Position numbers and translations under genes: made by a program. Shown piece after piece: positions 49,501 to 62,295 of a stretch of DNA of 64,000 bases. The DNA comes from Mansonella perstans (taxonomy: Eukaryota; Nematoda; Chromadorea; Rhabditida; Onchocercidae), in assembly GCA_037074765.1 (NCBI GenBank), contig JBAMDO010000069.1, positions 147,501 to 211,500 of the forward strand, written 5' to 3'. The notes under the pieces were generated by a model. That model saw only the letters and a program-made list of their open reading frames with translations. It was not told where the DNA came from and searched no databases. The number at the start of each line of letters is the position of its first letter. Position 1 is the stretch's first letter.

Positions 49501-51028
49501 GAATATAATTTTGGTTTCTAAATCGACCGACACAGTTCATTTTGTCATTCATAAAAATGTTACAACAGCGATATCTTAACTAATTTATAGAGGTGTGAGC
49601 ATCTTTTCGATTATAGAGGTGTGAACATCTTTTCGACAATTTATATATAGTCAAACGCCCGATATGGTTTACATGTGCGTTCGTTTTCCAGTTAACTGGT
49701 CCAGAGCAGTATGAAAAGTTTGTTATGTAAGTGCCAATGTTCCATTAAAAAAATGGAAAATTGAAAGGTTGCAAGCTACTTATTCAACGTTTTTATGCAT
49801 CACTGGAATTTTCAATATAATACATTTCATTCCTTTACCCGAGTAAGTTTATAATACATTTCATTACCCACACGAGTAAGTTTTCTGTGACCGTAATTTA
49901 TTATTCATGAAAAATTTGATTAAGATTTTTGCAATTTAAATCAACTTATTGATAGCGTGACAGAATATGTGCACTTCAGCGAGCGCTAAATGCACACATT
50001 CAATGCATTTTTTTCATTTTCAATTTCAGGAGTATAGCACGTTGTGCAGAGTACCTAAGCACTCATGAAGTAGCACATAATATCTTTTTCTCCCGTGCAC
50101 AACCGCTAAGAACATCTGGTACAGTTCGATCGGAGGATAAAGCAAATATACTTCCACAGCTTATCACTGCATACATTTTTCCGCGTCTTGCTGTTATTGG
50201 TTTTGTTTTTTTGTTCACTTCTCTAACTAGTGCATTTTATAAAATTAGATAATTTTAAAAGATGGCTTGGAAGAGTGGGAGATATTTGCATGGTACTTTT
50301 TTGCACTTCTTTTCTATACTATCAAAAATTTAACTGTTTTTTCCATCATCTGAACAAAATAATAAATGATCGTTTTTGCAGGAGCTAAACCGGCAAAAAG
50401 TTTCAGTCCAGCATCTCTGGAACTCTCGGGTTGTTTGACTGCCTATAGTGAGTATTTATTTGCTTTATTAACAAAAACGGTCGGTGACATTCATTTTCAT
50501 ATAAATATTTTTTGTCGCTTTCTGTAGTGGATAAGGCGTCGGAATTTTTTTTCGGCAGCTACATTGCTTGTTCACACATGTTTTGCAGCGTATCAATTTT
50601 TCGAAACACTCACTGAAGAGAGGGCACTGCGCATAATAAACGAAGAAGCAACATTACCTGATTCACGGTTCAATCAAATTTGTTCCGAACTGGTACAAGT
50701 TCTATCCGGAAAGATGTCAGTTGAGGATAACAGTACTGCTGATAGAATTGAGCCGGCAGGTTTTATTGCTGTATGACATTTATTCTGGATAAAGTTAATT
50801 GAGCTGTAATTCTAGTTATAATGAGAGAAAGAGAAATTCGATGGCAAATGATAATTAAGCACTTCATTTTTCTAGCTGTCATCACCAGAACTAGATGAAT
50901 TGCGCGATTCATTTCAAACATTCGAAATGCATTCACGAAGACGCTTCTTTCCTGCTGACTTTCAACAGTTTACATTTGAAGAACATGGGAAAACAACAAC
51001 AGATACCAAACCAGGAACTTCTGTCTGA
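46574..51028 (+). CDS. GDP-D-glucose phosphorylase (GDPGP1 / C. elegans mcp-1 type)
   Basis: Eleven exons, 46574-46651, 46947-47060, 47395-47508, 48557-48664, 48794-48931, 49282-49443, 49693-49727, 50030-50199, 50382-50447, 50589-50770 and 50876-51028, join in phase to 439 residues. Diagnostic parts: SRWEDARKRNL, LNIERGEKRRKPMHFRSVRE, VVAINAAPLIRGHSLLLPC, then LFNSLLALASINHLHLHLLT with the HIT-like catalytic HLHLH at residues 221-225, and AEYLSTHEVAHNIFFSRAQP. The enzyme cleaves GDP-D-glucose with phosphate to GDP and glucose-1-phosphate, and is thought to remove wrongly made GDP-glucose from the GDP-mannose pool. It is cytosolic. The donor after 50199 (GTTTTG) is weak. The exon after 50447 was placed at 50589 because phase and family alignment fit better than an upstream acceptor at 50527. 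The C-terminal exon is a species-specific tail. Confidence 0.94.
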
Positions 51029-52394
51029 CTGCTGCTTTCAATTCTTCATTGCGTTTTTTTTTTTTTATAAAAAATAGTAACTACTCTATTTCTGCTTTTT
51101 AGCCTATTGAGGAAAGGTAAAAGGTAAACATCCTACCGTTTATATCTTTCTGTAGTTGCTGCAGTATTATGCAACAATGATGTAAGTGTTGCCGAGGTTA
51201 CTAGGATCTATTTGTAGATATCTTGACATATACACTTCACCCTTCATTTCCGCTTCGATATGTTACGATTACGAATTAATATTGCATAGGTGTCTCACAT
51301 GAATAGTGTCAGTATTACACTAAAAACAACAGTGGTACTAACACTCTGAATTCAGGTTATAATCGAGAGTTACTACTGAGAGCAACAAGCCTGAAAAAAA
51401 TTAGCTATTTCTGAATTCAAAATTGAAAACATATTGTCAGCTTTCATTTGTTTGTTCAGCAAACAAAGAGGAAAAACGAAAATTAAAATATTTTTGTAGT
51501 TTCACACCGTATACTGCAAGTATATTTATATACTTTTGCAAATGTACAAGTATATACGCAATTATATATTTTCGCTGTGTGCAGCAAAAGTATCTACACT
51601 TCATTTATTAGTCCGAATGAGCTTGTCATTTTATTTCTTTTGGCAATACTATTTTTTGTATTTGTAAAAACTTTCTGTTAAATTTATTATTGCCTACCTT
51701 TACTACAATTTACTAATCAACTTCCATTGTCACCAATTGAATTAATTCTTCTTAACTTTTTACACGCGTTCTTTGTTAAAGGTGCCTTTTTTTTTCCACA
51801 GACTCGAATATCAATCTTTATTTGTCTCGTCGTTTTATCATATTTTTTTTTGATTTCATAAATCAAGAATTTATATAGTGATATTGTGAAGTAGCTATTG
51901 GATTCTTTCATTTCCCATGAACATGCATCAGTATTCTTCAGTATTATATCCGGTAAACGTATGTATTGCATCGATATTTCTCATCTACTGTGATATTTGA
52001 GTCAATGTCAAGTTGTGTTGGTCAATAAATCAGTATCAAGAGCGTCTAAGCCAACATACCTGACTTCACCAAATAAGTGAAATAATATGATTCCTGGAAA
52101 TATTAATATCTTCCATAAAAGATCCATCATATATGAACAATAAAGCATGCAACACACGCTTCAGCAAAGGAAGTAGGAAGTCTTTGCGGTGGTGTGGAGT
52201 ATAAGTCTTCACAGATGATAAATGCAAGTAATCGTAATATAGCCAATTTTATGTCTCCCGAAAACCAACGATTGAGCCGAGAAATTCGAACCGACTTCTT
52301 GTGCTACTAACTTCGGGAAAAAGATAAAGACATTATGAGAGATTTATTGATTACTCCATAAATTAACACTGGGATTAACACAGTGGGTATCCTT
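51029..52394. other. Convergent spacer, no gene seen
   Basis: Tail-to-tail spacer between the phosphorylase and the TMEM70-family gene. It is AT-rich with some pyrimidine runs. The open frames here have no splice support. Confidence 0.5.
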
Positions 52395-54306
52395 TTACAG
52401 CGCTGTCTTATTACTTTTATCGGTGGTGACGGGCAATTTAATGTTTCGTCCTAACATCTGATGTCGATATTGGATTTCTCGAAAGCCTTCGTCATGAAGT
52501 ATAAAGCGATGCCTATTAATTTTGATCGAACCTTTCACAAATGACCATAACTGATGTCCAGCACTTTCCATTATTCGAACATTGTCCCTTGTAAAAGGTA
52601 CCTGAAACAAATAAAATTATGACAAGTTGGCAATTTAATGATTATAGCAATATCGTTCATAACTGATATCGCAGTAGATTACATATTCGAAGCTTGCAGC
52701 TGCTTAAAATCTTTCGTTATTTCGAATAAGCTTAAAAATTGAAAAAATTCAATTCAACTATGTATTTGGCCCCGACGAAATCTTTTCTAGCCGAAAAAAA
52801 TTGAAATTACAATAAATGACATGAGTTGCGATAAAAAGGATATATCGTAGCTGTCGTTGTATTATTTTGCGTCCAGCTATATTAAATCTATATGATTAAA
52901 TCTATACAGGAAAGAACTACCATGTGCAATAGTTCAAATTTTAGAATTATAGAGATAATTTTATCCTTCCAGAATAAAATTTTGCTTTCGCGATATTACT
53001 TGGAAAACTACAAACAAACATTTTTGCCTTCCATTTCTTCAATGCCTAATCATTTTTCATTTGCTTCTCAAATTTTAGACAGGAAAGGAAAAAAACATTT
53101 ACAACGACTTCGAAAAAACAATTTGAAAATCGTCTCGGATTCATACATTTTATCACTAAGTCAACTTTTCCTCGCGAATCAATACTGATTCCTAAACTAA
53201 ATGATAATTTAGTATACTGAATGATAGATGACCTTCCCATGGTCAAGGAAGATCACAATGGTTAGTCCAGTATATAATGACACTGAAAAGTCTTTCAACA
53301 GTACAATCATAGCTAAGATTAATCAATGAACTTAGAAAATCAAAACTCAATGTTGCAAGTTACTTCCCAATACTTCTGCTGATTTTAATATAGAAAGGGT
53401 TATTTTTAAATGATAATGATCAACGTCTCACGACAGGATGTTAAAAGCTTCAAATCCAAGTTATTTTGTACTTAAATAACAGTCGAAATGCACACAAAAA
53501 TAATGAAAAAGCTTCACCTAACCTTTCGAGTAAATATGCCAAAGAAAGAAATGATGGCGACAAATGTCTTCTGATCCTTTTTACTAGTGTAAATTCGATG
53601 AATTCGAAAGGCATTGAGATGCCATGCCATACACATCATTAGCAGAAAGGAAAACAACGGAAGTATAACAAAAACACCCATCTGCAAATTAACTTATTAT
53701 TAAGTTAACATAAATAACTCAACATTACTAAGAAATAATAGCACCTGCCGAACTATGTTAGTATTCATGAAAGCGTTCCACAGTCGGCCATTTTTCATTT
53801 CAGCTATACAATCTTCGGACGTCAAAATACCGATCACGGGTACTGCCATGCTAAGGAGTAAAACAAAACGTGACGCATAATTATCTCGGTAAATCATTAA
53901 CCAATCATTTCCATTCATTCCGTCCCATCGATGTAATCTTTCCAGTGTTCGTTGAGTGAAACGTTTATTGATTTCCTATAAAAATCAATAGGGATCAAGC
54001 TGATAAAAAAAGTTATTCTGATAATTAAAAACAGCGGTTTGTTAAATGAATATGACTGATAATATGAAGAAATAAAAGTAAAGATAAAAATATTTATAGT
54101 ACTAAGTGTGTTTATAGTACTAACTGTGAATCTTTGCAGTATTTTACGTACACATTACAAGTGAGGACGCAGCAACGTTTACTCACTTCATTTACGTTCC
54201 CAAGACCTCTTCCTCTTCCTCTACTTGTGACATCGAAATGTTCCAATCGGATAAAACGTGGAATACGTGGAATTGTTGAAGCGAAACACAAAATCCGTCG
54301 ATACAT
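52395..54306 (-). CDS. TMEM70/TMEM186-family mitochondrial membrane protein, probable
   Basis: Four minus-strand exons, 54306-54187, 53975-53745, 53681-53523 and 52601-52395, all phase 0, give 238 residues. The N-terminus MYRRILCFASTIPRIPRFIR is Arg-rich and free of acids, like a mitochondrial presequence. WLMIYRDNYASRFVLLLSMA then opens the first hydrophobic segment. The second is MGVFVILPLFSFLLMMCMAW. A soluble C-terminal part follows (FRIHRIYTSKKDQKTFVAII, TRKVPFTRDNVRIMES, then HRFILHDEGF and YRHQMLG). The topology of presequence, IYR before two close membrane helices, and a beta-rich tail matches the TMEM70/TMEM186/TMEM223 group, whose members assist assembly of ATP synthase or complex I. 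I cannot tell which member it is, and the call is by pattern only. An acceptor (TTTGTTCCAG) ends 25 bases before the ATG. Confidence 0.6.
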
Positions 54307-55071
54307 TTACATGTATTTATATACAAATGTCTGGAACAAATAAATTTAGTCCAACACAAAAGAGCTATAATACACTTATTCTTATCGAATCATCTAAGAT
54401 CACAGTATCATAACCAGAAATTTCAAAATCGCCAATCTCTTAAAAGAGAATTTTTTAAATAATTGGGTAATCAGATATGCTCAAACTTGGCAAGTACATA
54501 CACCCACCTGCAAACCACCTGACATCCACCCATATTCTTTCTCTTGTACTACAACGCAAATTTTGACGAGTCCCGGTGATTCATGATGATATATTCATAA
54601 TGAGGCTTTGACGAATCACGGTGATTCACAATGATATATGCATAGTGAAAATTCAACTTCTCTTCAATGTTGAATTGAATCGTACAATGAAGAGTCATGT
54701 ATGTGGTAATGACTTAATAGAAAGTAAGTAAAATAAGAAGTAAAAGTAAGAAGTAAAAAGTAAAGCAGAAAGTATGTATGCCATATTTTGTAAATTTGTA
54801 AATTTTGTAAATTGTAATTTTGTAAAAAGAAAAATTATTTTATAAATTTATTTATTTTGTAAATTTCTTCTCCCATAACTTCCTCCACTTTTATTCCTTT
54901 GTGATCAAAAGCACAGCTACTGTAATACTCTATAAGAATCGCTTCCAAGAATCACATGGGACAGTGTAATCACCACTACGTAGTAATTAAATGAAAGTTA
55001 TGATGCAAGATGAAATTCATTGTTTATATTTGTTGTCAGCTTGTGCAGTCGCGGATTGTCGCACTAGCAAA
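54307..55071. promoter_or_regulatory. Divergent spacer between the TMEM70-family gene and the PITP gene
   Basis: 765 bases between two start codons. It includes an imperfect two-copy repeat at 54562-54650 (TTGACGA.TC.CGGTGATTCA forms) and a GTAAG/AGTAAAA-rich tract at 54715-54780. Promoters for both genes are expected here. Confidence 0.45.
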
Positions 55072-57479
55072 ATGCTTATCAAAGTAGGTATGCTGCAATG
55101 ATTTACTTTTAATTATTTATGTGATTTTTCACATGAAACAACTCTCCAATTTAAATTAGAAATTTAAATTAAAACTTGAAAGTGAAAGTGTATCATTTTG
55201 AGGAATTCCGCGTTTTAATGCCGCTTGAAATGGATGAATATTACCGTGGGCAATTATTTGCTGTATCAGAGACGAGCAAAAATGAGACAGGAGGAGGCGA
55301 CGGTGTTTTGGTACCTTCTGCTATTATTTTTATTAAGTGATGTATAATTGGCAAGACCCACAAGATACGTTTCATTGAAAATATTTTGACATTCAGTTGG
55401 TGATGGAAGTATTTGTAATTTCATACAAACCCACATTAAGCCCATTTGATAAAATTATAAAACAAACAAAGAGGAAAGAAAAATAAGTAGAAATTGTGAA
55501 GGCAAAAAATTACATTCTTGTATTATCCATCGAGTTTTCTGAGGGCAAAGTGCAAGTAAAAGATACCATTGTGTGTCTTTATTCTGAATATTCTGGTCAC
55601 TTAGGTAGCAATTTTTCAAGCTTAGATTTTTTTCAGGTACTGAAAAACGTTGATTTTACAAGTACCACAGTCCGTCCAGGACATTCTATCACTGGTATTT
55701 ACACACACAAAATCTATCATACAAAGTCGAAATCGCCATGGGCATTGCGTAAAATATTTCCGGATGCGGCGTTCGTATTACATGAAGAATGTTGGAATGC
55801 ATTTCCATATTGTAAAACAATTATTAAGGTTGATTTCTGAACGTTCTTTCTTTTTTCTGTTACGATATAGCACTGGTACATTTTTCTACGGTATTTCTTT
55901 CTACGATATTTCGTAAGCGCAAAACGATGAAAGTAGTGCGTATTGGCAGAATCCGGATTATATGAAAGATGATTTCTACATTAATATTGAATCGATGCAC
56001 CTTCCAGATAAAGGCCATACGGAAAATGTAAGTACTTATGCTTAAAAATTGCATTAGCAGAAAACCTCTAACAATCAAGAATTCAGTCTTGTCACAGAAA
56101 GTAACGTAAAATTCAGATGTTGAGTTAGTGGAAGAAAGTTGCGATGAATCATTTGCACGACAGCATGCATTTTTTGAGAAGAAAAAAATTAGGTAATGAT
56201 AATTAGGTGATTTATTTAAGGCATTGGATTTGAGTGCCGCATTATTGAAGCAGCGAGAGGTAATCGTTATTGATATCTGTGATGACAGTTTGTTGAAAAA
56301 AGCGGTGAGTAATAGCATGCCTTTTTTTCGATATATTCAGTAGGTAGCTTGTAGTGCAGTCTTAACTGTAGCAGAATAAAAATGATATGCTTATTCATTA
56401 AATATTTATTAAATATTGCCAATTTTCTACTTCTGTTTGCGGAAGTATATTATTGCTTCTCCTTTTCATTTTGCATGCATGTTTGCAATGAGTGATGCCG
56501 GAAGTGTTTGCAGGATATTACACCCGACACAGATGTACGCGAATTTAAGTCTAGAAAAACTGGCCGCGGAAAATTGCCAAAGAACTGGATTGAGACAACG
56601 AAACCGGTGATGTGTTGTTACAAAGTTCGCTTCTTGCAGTTCTCATATAGTTATGAAGTCTTCATCAATTTAGGCTTCAAAGTGAAGTCGATGATGAACT
56701 CCATATATTGGAGTTAGTTTACGCAAATATTAAGTTTACGCATTAAATCTACGCAAATATTCTGCAAAAGAGTATCATTAGAGTGATAGTGTTTGAGAGA
56801 AAATTACTAGACATTCAAAGCAGCCATAATTTCAGGTAGTAGAAATACATTTTAAAATGTTCGGATTTCAAGCAATGGTCGAACACATTCTCCAGCGACA
56901 GTATCCGCGAATATTTGCCAAATTTAATCGGTGAATTATCAAGGTATTCATGTAAGAATAACAAGTAGTATAGGGGAATTTATTAAATGCTGAAGCATAA
57001 TTTCACTATATCTTTATTAAACTTCTATCACTTCCCACTATCTGTCTTCTCGTTACTTTCTTATTATCGATTCAACTTTTCGGCAGAAATCCGGGACATA
57101 GCAGTGTAACTGCATGAAATTTCAAAGAGGGCCTAGCACTTTTCACTAAGTCCTATTGCTATTATATTGTCTATTAAATAGTAAGACAGATTCATATAAG
57201 AGTGGTATGGTGACAAAAAATTCAAAAAGAAGAGCTATTTAGGTCAGCAACAATATTAGCCTATTTATTTCAGCAACAATATTAGCCTGGCAGTGGTTGA
57301 AACCAGATAACATGTTCACTGTTTGCAGAGAGTTATATTGCTGGATGGACCGATGGTACGATATGACGATTGAAGATATTAGAAAGATGGAAAGAAAAGT
57401 AGTGGAGGAATTGAAACAAAAAATTGCTGAGCCGCAAAAACGTGGCACAGTGTTTGATGCAGGTGAGAAAGGGACTTGA
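55072..57479 (+). CDS. Class I phosphatidylinositol transfer protein
   Basis: Eight exons, 55072-55083, 55203-55310, 55637-55828, 55950-56027, 56221-56304, 56514-56624, 56836-56930 and 57329-57479, join in phase to 276 residues (human PITPNA 270). The start exon is only 12 bases (MLIK). The next begins EFRVLMP, matching KEYRVILP of vertebrate forms. Other hallmarks: [35 protein letters not shown] with the conserved cysteine, [30 protein letters not shown] and [19 protein letters not shown]. It moves phosphatidylinositol and phosphatidylcholine between membranes and supports phosphoinositide signalling, in the cytosol. The acceptors at 55203 (TTTGAG) and 55950 (TTGGCAG) were chosen by phase and alignment. 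The membrane-docking WW pair of vertebrates is Met-Phe here (HFKMFGFQ). An alternative last exon may exist at 58747. Confidence 0.95.
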
Positions 57480-58746
57480 GAAGTGGACAGAAGCAAAAAA
57501 AGCAAAGATGTCAACCTCGACTAGCCTATCTGTCATTGCTCCGAGTGATTAATTCCGTTAATGAAAACCTTAAAAATAACCTACCGGTGCATCTATTTAT
57601 TCATTCTGAAAAGATTTGCCATACTATTGATAGTATCAAACGATACGATAAAAACAATTTTGCTTTTTGCGACAAATGAATTTAGTGCTGTTTCTCTGGC
57701 AGGAACAATAACATAACATCTCCCTGACTGAAAACTTTTCTGTAATCATTCGTTTCCTTAATATTTCGACACATACTATTTCGACGCATACTTCTATAAA
57801 TCAATTCGCATTTTGATTTTAAAAAATCGAATAACATTTAGAAGTGAATTAATAGCTTAATTAAATAATACTCCATATATTATCTCGGTAATTCATTAGT
57901 CAACAGTCACCAAAAGATGCTGCCGACTTGCTTCAAAGGTTATAATTAATATTAGATTTTCTTCATAAGATTATATCATAGTTGAAATCAAATGTTCTTC
58001 AAAGAATGAGGAATGACAAGCTGATAAAGAATGTCGCATTTTATAGTAACTACAGCAATGCAAGGGCGATCGTTATCTAAGGAAGGATGGTATAAAATTT
58101 GCTTGCTAGTTGGTGTGTGTATTATGATCGGAGTTTCAAAAACAATTTCATGAGTGATTGTAATTGACAATTTCACTACTTCAATTATTCTACAGCATAT
58201 TTAGTCATCAAAGATATTACCAATCAGATTTAGAAATGCTACGTAGATCACTGTGGTTGATTTTTGATTACGATTTAAAAGACTTGCTAAGATAATGTCA
58301 GCATATATATATTATCTATTAGGTATCATGAAGTGCGTAACAGCTATCAATGTCAGATAATTCCCGTAGAGCTTTCTATAGCTATAATTCATATTTATGG
58401 AACAGTTCATTTTTTTGATTCTATCGTAATTAAGTGATGTACTTGCTGACAACATTCACTTAATCGTTTCTCAATACTTGAAATGAGACTAGCTAATAAC
58501 ATCATCCTTCGACAATTTTTATCATTTCGACGACAATACCAGCGAATTTGACACATAAGTAGCACTTTTGAAAAGCATGCAAATGAAGTGAGATCTTCCG
58601 GGCAATACGGCGTTAGTTCAAAGCTGCTCGTTAGTTCATTCTTCTAATTCGGAATACGAATTTTCCCTTGCTTGGATTTTACCATTAATCTGCTTAATTA
58701 ATGTGTCATACTCTTACCTTTGCTCTGTGCTGTTTTTTCATTCCAG

Positions 58747-58832
58747 TGGCTGTCAGAAAAACCAAAAGAATTTATAGATGTTTTAAGCAGTCAAATTATT
58801 GTTTTACACATTTCTACATGGAGACTGCTTAA
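58747..58832 (+). CDS. Possible alternative last exon of the PITP gene
   Basis: A strong acceptor (TTTTTTCATTCCAG) opens a stretch that, joined in phase 1 to a donor-like GTGAGA at 57462 inside the last PITP exon, reads 28 further residues (AVRKTKRIYRCFKQSNYC and onward) to a stop. A clear AATAAA lies 9 bases later. No poly(A) signal was seen soon after the nearer stop at 57479. The stretch is also open in another frame, so it may be coincidence. Confidence 0.3.
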
Positions 58833-58900
58833 GAATATCAAATAAAGAATTCATAAAGAATTCAATAAAGAATTCACCACACAAGAGATGCTTTTTTAAA

Positions 58901-58990
58901 AAAAACTTTACTAAATCTGTTTACTAAATCTAAAACTTTACTAAATCTGTTTACTAAATCTAAAACTTTACTAAATCTGTTTACTAAATC
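58901..58990. repeat. Tandem repeat, 30-base unit, three copies
   Basis: AAAACTTTACTAAATCTG followed by TTTACTAAATCT repeats with an exact 30-base period. The copies are essentially identical. Confidence 0.92.
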
Positions 58991-61900
58991 ATTAAAAGCT
59001 TCACCGACCGATAGTTTTTTCATTTCCAAATCCAATTTCATCTTTTGCTAAGAAAATTATGACCTAATCGATAAACCTTCATCAAAGAACCTTTGTGTCC
59101 GTATCAGGCAACACAAAAATACTTCATTACCAATTTTCTCTAAACAAAGGTCATGAATTTTTTCCACGATACTGTCATACACCAGGTTATTTAGATCATG
59201 ATTTGGCTCATCTATTAATCTAATTGACTAATGTATATGAATAAAACACCATTTCAAATCAGCAAAGAACTATATCATTTTTGAAAGATCCATAAGTTTC
59301 GAGGAATTATTAGTGATATCCATTCCTCCCATTGGAAATGCCTTGTACAGCACAGATTAACTAACTCTTAGGCAGCAATTTTTTTAATCAGACAAATCTC
59401 GTGAAAATGATGATTAATTAGTGGGAGCAACAAATAATTTGTGCTAATTACACTTTTCTAATCACTTAATATTCCTGATAGATGCGGTTGTTGGGTATGT
59501 AAGTTCGACTGTTTCCATGGTAGTAGCTGATGCACACATGTGAAATGTGTGACGGTTATCTGCTTCATCATTTTTTTTTTTGCACTATAGATCTGTCCTG
59601 GTCTGTCCAAAAAAAGGCTTTTGAACTATTTCGCTGGACAAATTCAACAGTGTTTCAATTGAACTGCAAGTAATAGAAATGCGTCAAGATGAGCTGATGA
59701 GCTGATCTGATTGATTTTGCCTCGTTTTATATTTTGTGTCAAGTTTTGTTCGAATATTATATTGTCATACTTCATCGTTATGAAATGTTTATTATGTATT
59801 CATCCGACGAATGTGTGATATGTGATGTATTCAGGGTGATATTTTTATTGTAAGGTAATATATAATGTGTTCAGTGATGATATTCTTATTGTAATGCGAT
59901 GATAAGTAATGAAAATGAAAAAGGTTATCAATATAAATGTCTAAAATTGACTTATCTGCTATCAATCTTTTTCACTTGTTAATTTTTTTAAATAGCGAAA
60001 TAAAAGTCTTACGATATCAACCAAATAGCTTAGCATACCTTCAGCAATAGCTTCTTTAGCTTATTATAACTTCTTCAGTATCTACTAAATGAAATCCTCA
60101 TTTTTTCCTCATTTTTCATTGGTCAATTCAAACATTCTAATATTCTCAATAAAATATTAAAATTTTATCAAATCTTTACGAGCATTTAGTAATAAGCATC
60201 ATTTAACTTCGCGAATTTTTTATCTTCAAATTTAATTGATGCGTTAATTGACAGTGATTACTATAACTTTCTTCACAAACACACTTGTCGTCGAAGCTTA
60301 TAAACATATTTACAGAGCAGAGTTATTGATATAAAAGACATTTGATTACTTAGTGACAAGACTGATAATTTTGAAAACAAACCGCAGAGACAAAACTCTC
60401 ATAAATATGAACTGCCCCTTGTGCAGGAGTACGAGACAGCAGATGAACACATGATATGATTTCAGCTTGTCAAGCAAGCATAACGTTCTGATCTACCCAA
60501 TTAAAACTTGTCACCATATCTTGGATCGTTAAAAGCTTGTTGGAGTTTTTAAATTAACGAGCAAAGGAAGCAGTTCAATCAAGCAATTTAAGCCATACGT
60601 GAAGTTAAGGCTGATAAAACTTCGCTCTAAAATACGATACTATCCAAAGCTACTACTTGGGTCTCGCTATCAACATGTTAGGATAAAGTAATTGGAGTAT
60701 GCCAGTTGGTTTTTTTCAGTCACAACTCTCGATCTCGACTTCTCTCAATTTGTTAACATTTGGGAAGCTATTTTATGATCCTTTCAGTGATCACAAGATG
60801 TGAAATAACTATCTGTGTTCTTACACTCATTCTTGACTGCCTATTTTAATATTCGGAGTAAGTGCCTTTGAGCTATTCTACATGTTACTACAAGATTGAG
60901 AAAAATTCATTTAATTGCGCTATTTTAAATACTTGATTTCATTGCGATGTAATTAACGGTTATCCTTGTTCTGATACTGGTGAAAAACAGAAGGAATGGC
61001 AGGAGAAAAGTTTCTCTGAAGCTTTATAAACAAGGAAGTTGATCATGTGTCAACATCAACAAATTGTGTCAACGCTCATTAATGAACAAGTAAAACCCAT
61101 TGATTAACAGGTGGATTATTGTTACTGTTTTGGAAAAAACATTAATGAAGTTCAATAATTTCTAGAATAGGACAATTTTGTGAAAAGAATTCAAATCAAA
61201 GGATGAAAATAGCTCTTCTCCTCGATAAACTATGTTTAAAATAATTCACCAGCGATGGCAGTGCAACCATGGGATTCTGACTTTTCAGGAATTCACTGAT
61301 CTTATCTTCAGGAACCATTCTTATTATTTAAATGTCTCACTCCTTATCTTATATCTAGCTAAACTAAATCATTTAGCAATTAAAGTAATGAACATCACAG
61401 TCATATCTTTGTTTTCATTGCTCGATTCAGCTAGTGTTTTTTTGATCCGCTCTCGAAACATTTAAAATTCTAATTCTAGAAGTTAAATCTATCCCAATGT
61501 GGAGTTGAATTTGCAAATCCATTTTCAAATCAATTGCTTAAATTATTCAAATGCTCTTTTGTTTGAAATATTTTCAGCTATTGAAATTTCATCTATTGCT
61601 TGAAATATTTTCAGTTGTCCTTACTAGCAGTGTCAATTACTGTCAGTTGCGATTTCTAAAAATCTTTCGGTGCTGCTACGCGCATCCTAATGCATACACA
61701 CACATACTCAAGAATGGGTTAATATGAAAGTGGGTAAATATCAACCTATTGCTCTATAATCAATCTATCCCTTACGTGCGAGAAAGTGAAGTGATTTAAC
61801 TTTGTTTCGTTTTGGCTGACCTTTTCATTAAAGTTTTGAAATTTATCTGCTTATGCTATTAATTGCTGAAACAACTTTATTGCTGTTGTTACTGTAACAG

Positions 61901-62295
61901 TAACCTTTCAGCTGATAAAATATTATCAAGGAAAAATAGGAAGAAAAATGAACAATGAACATTATTAAGTCCACAAAAACGGTAATGTGTTTTACTTAAC
62001 AAATGATCTGTTAAGATGTGAAACCGGTTACTGAGATATCTGTGCTCTTGCATTCTCCATCACATCTTGGTTGGTCGATCTGGAGTGGTGTTTTGTAAGT
62101 TATAAATAGTGTTCTGTTCTCCAAGCAAGGTTTTAAAGTACTTAAAGCTGCTACATATGTCCATATTGAATGTAGCTATAGACTAATATAACATATCGTA
62201 AAGGAAACTGAATACTTTCTAGCTAATTCTAATTATTACTAATTACTAATTCTACTAATACTAAATATACGAATTCCCTTGTCACAATGAATCAT

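Larger units (their letters stand above)
57480..62295. other. Mostly non-coding region right of the PITP gene
   Basis: No new gene supported. Contents are a possible alternative PITP exon at 58747-58832 with AATAAA at 58841-58846, a three-copy 30-base tandem repeat at 58901-58990 and an imperfect duplication at 59820-59895. Open frames elsewhere lack splice support. Confidence 0.5.
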
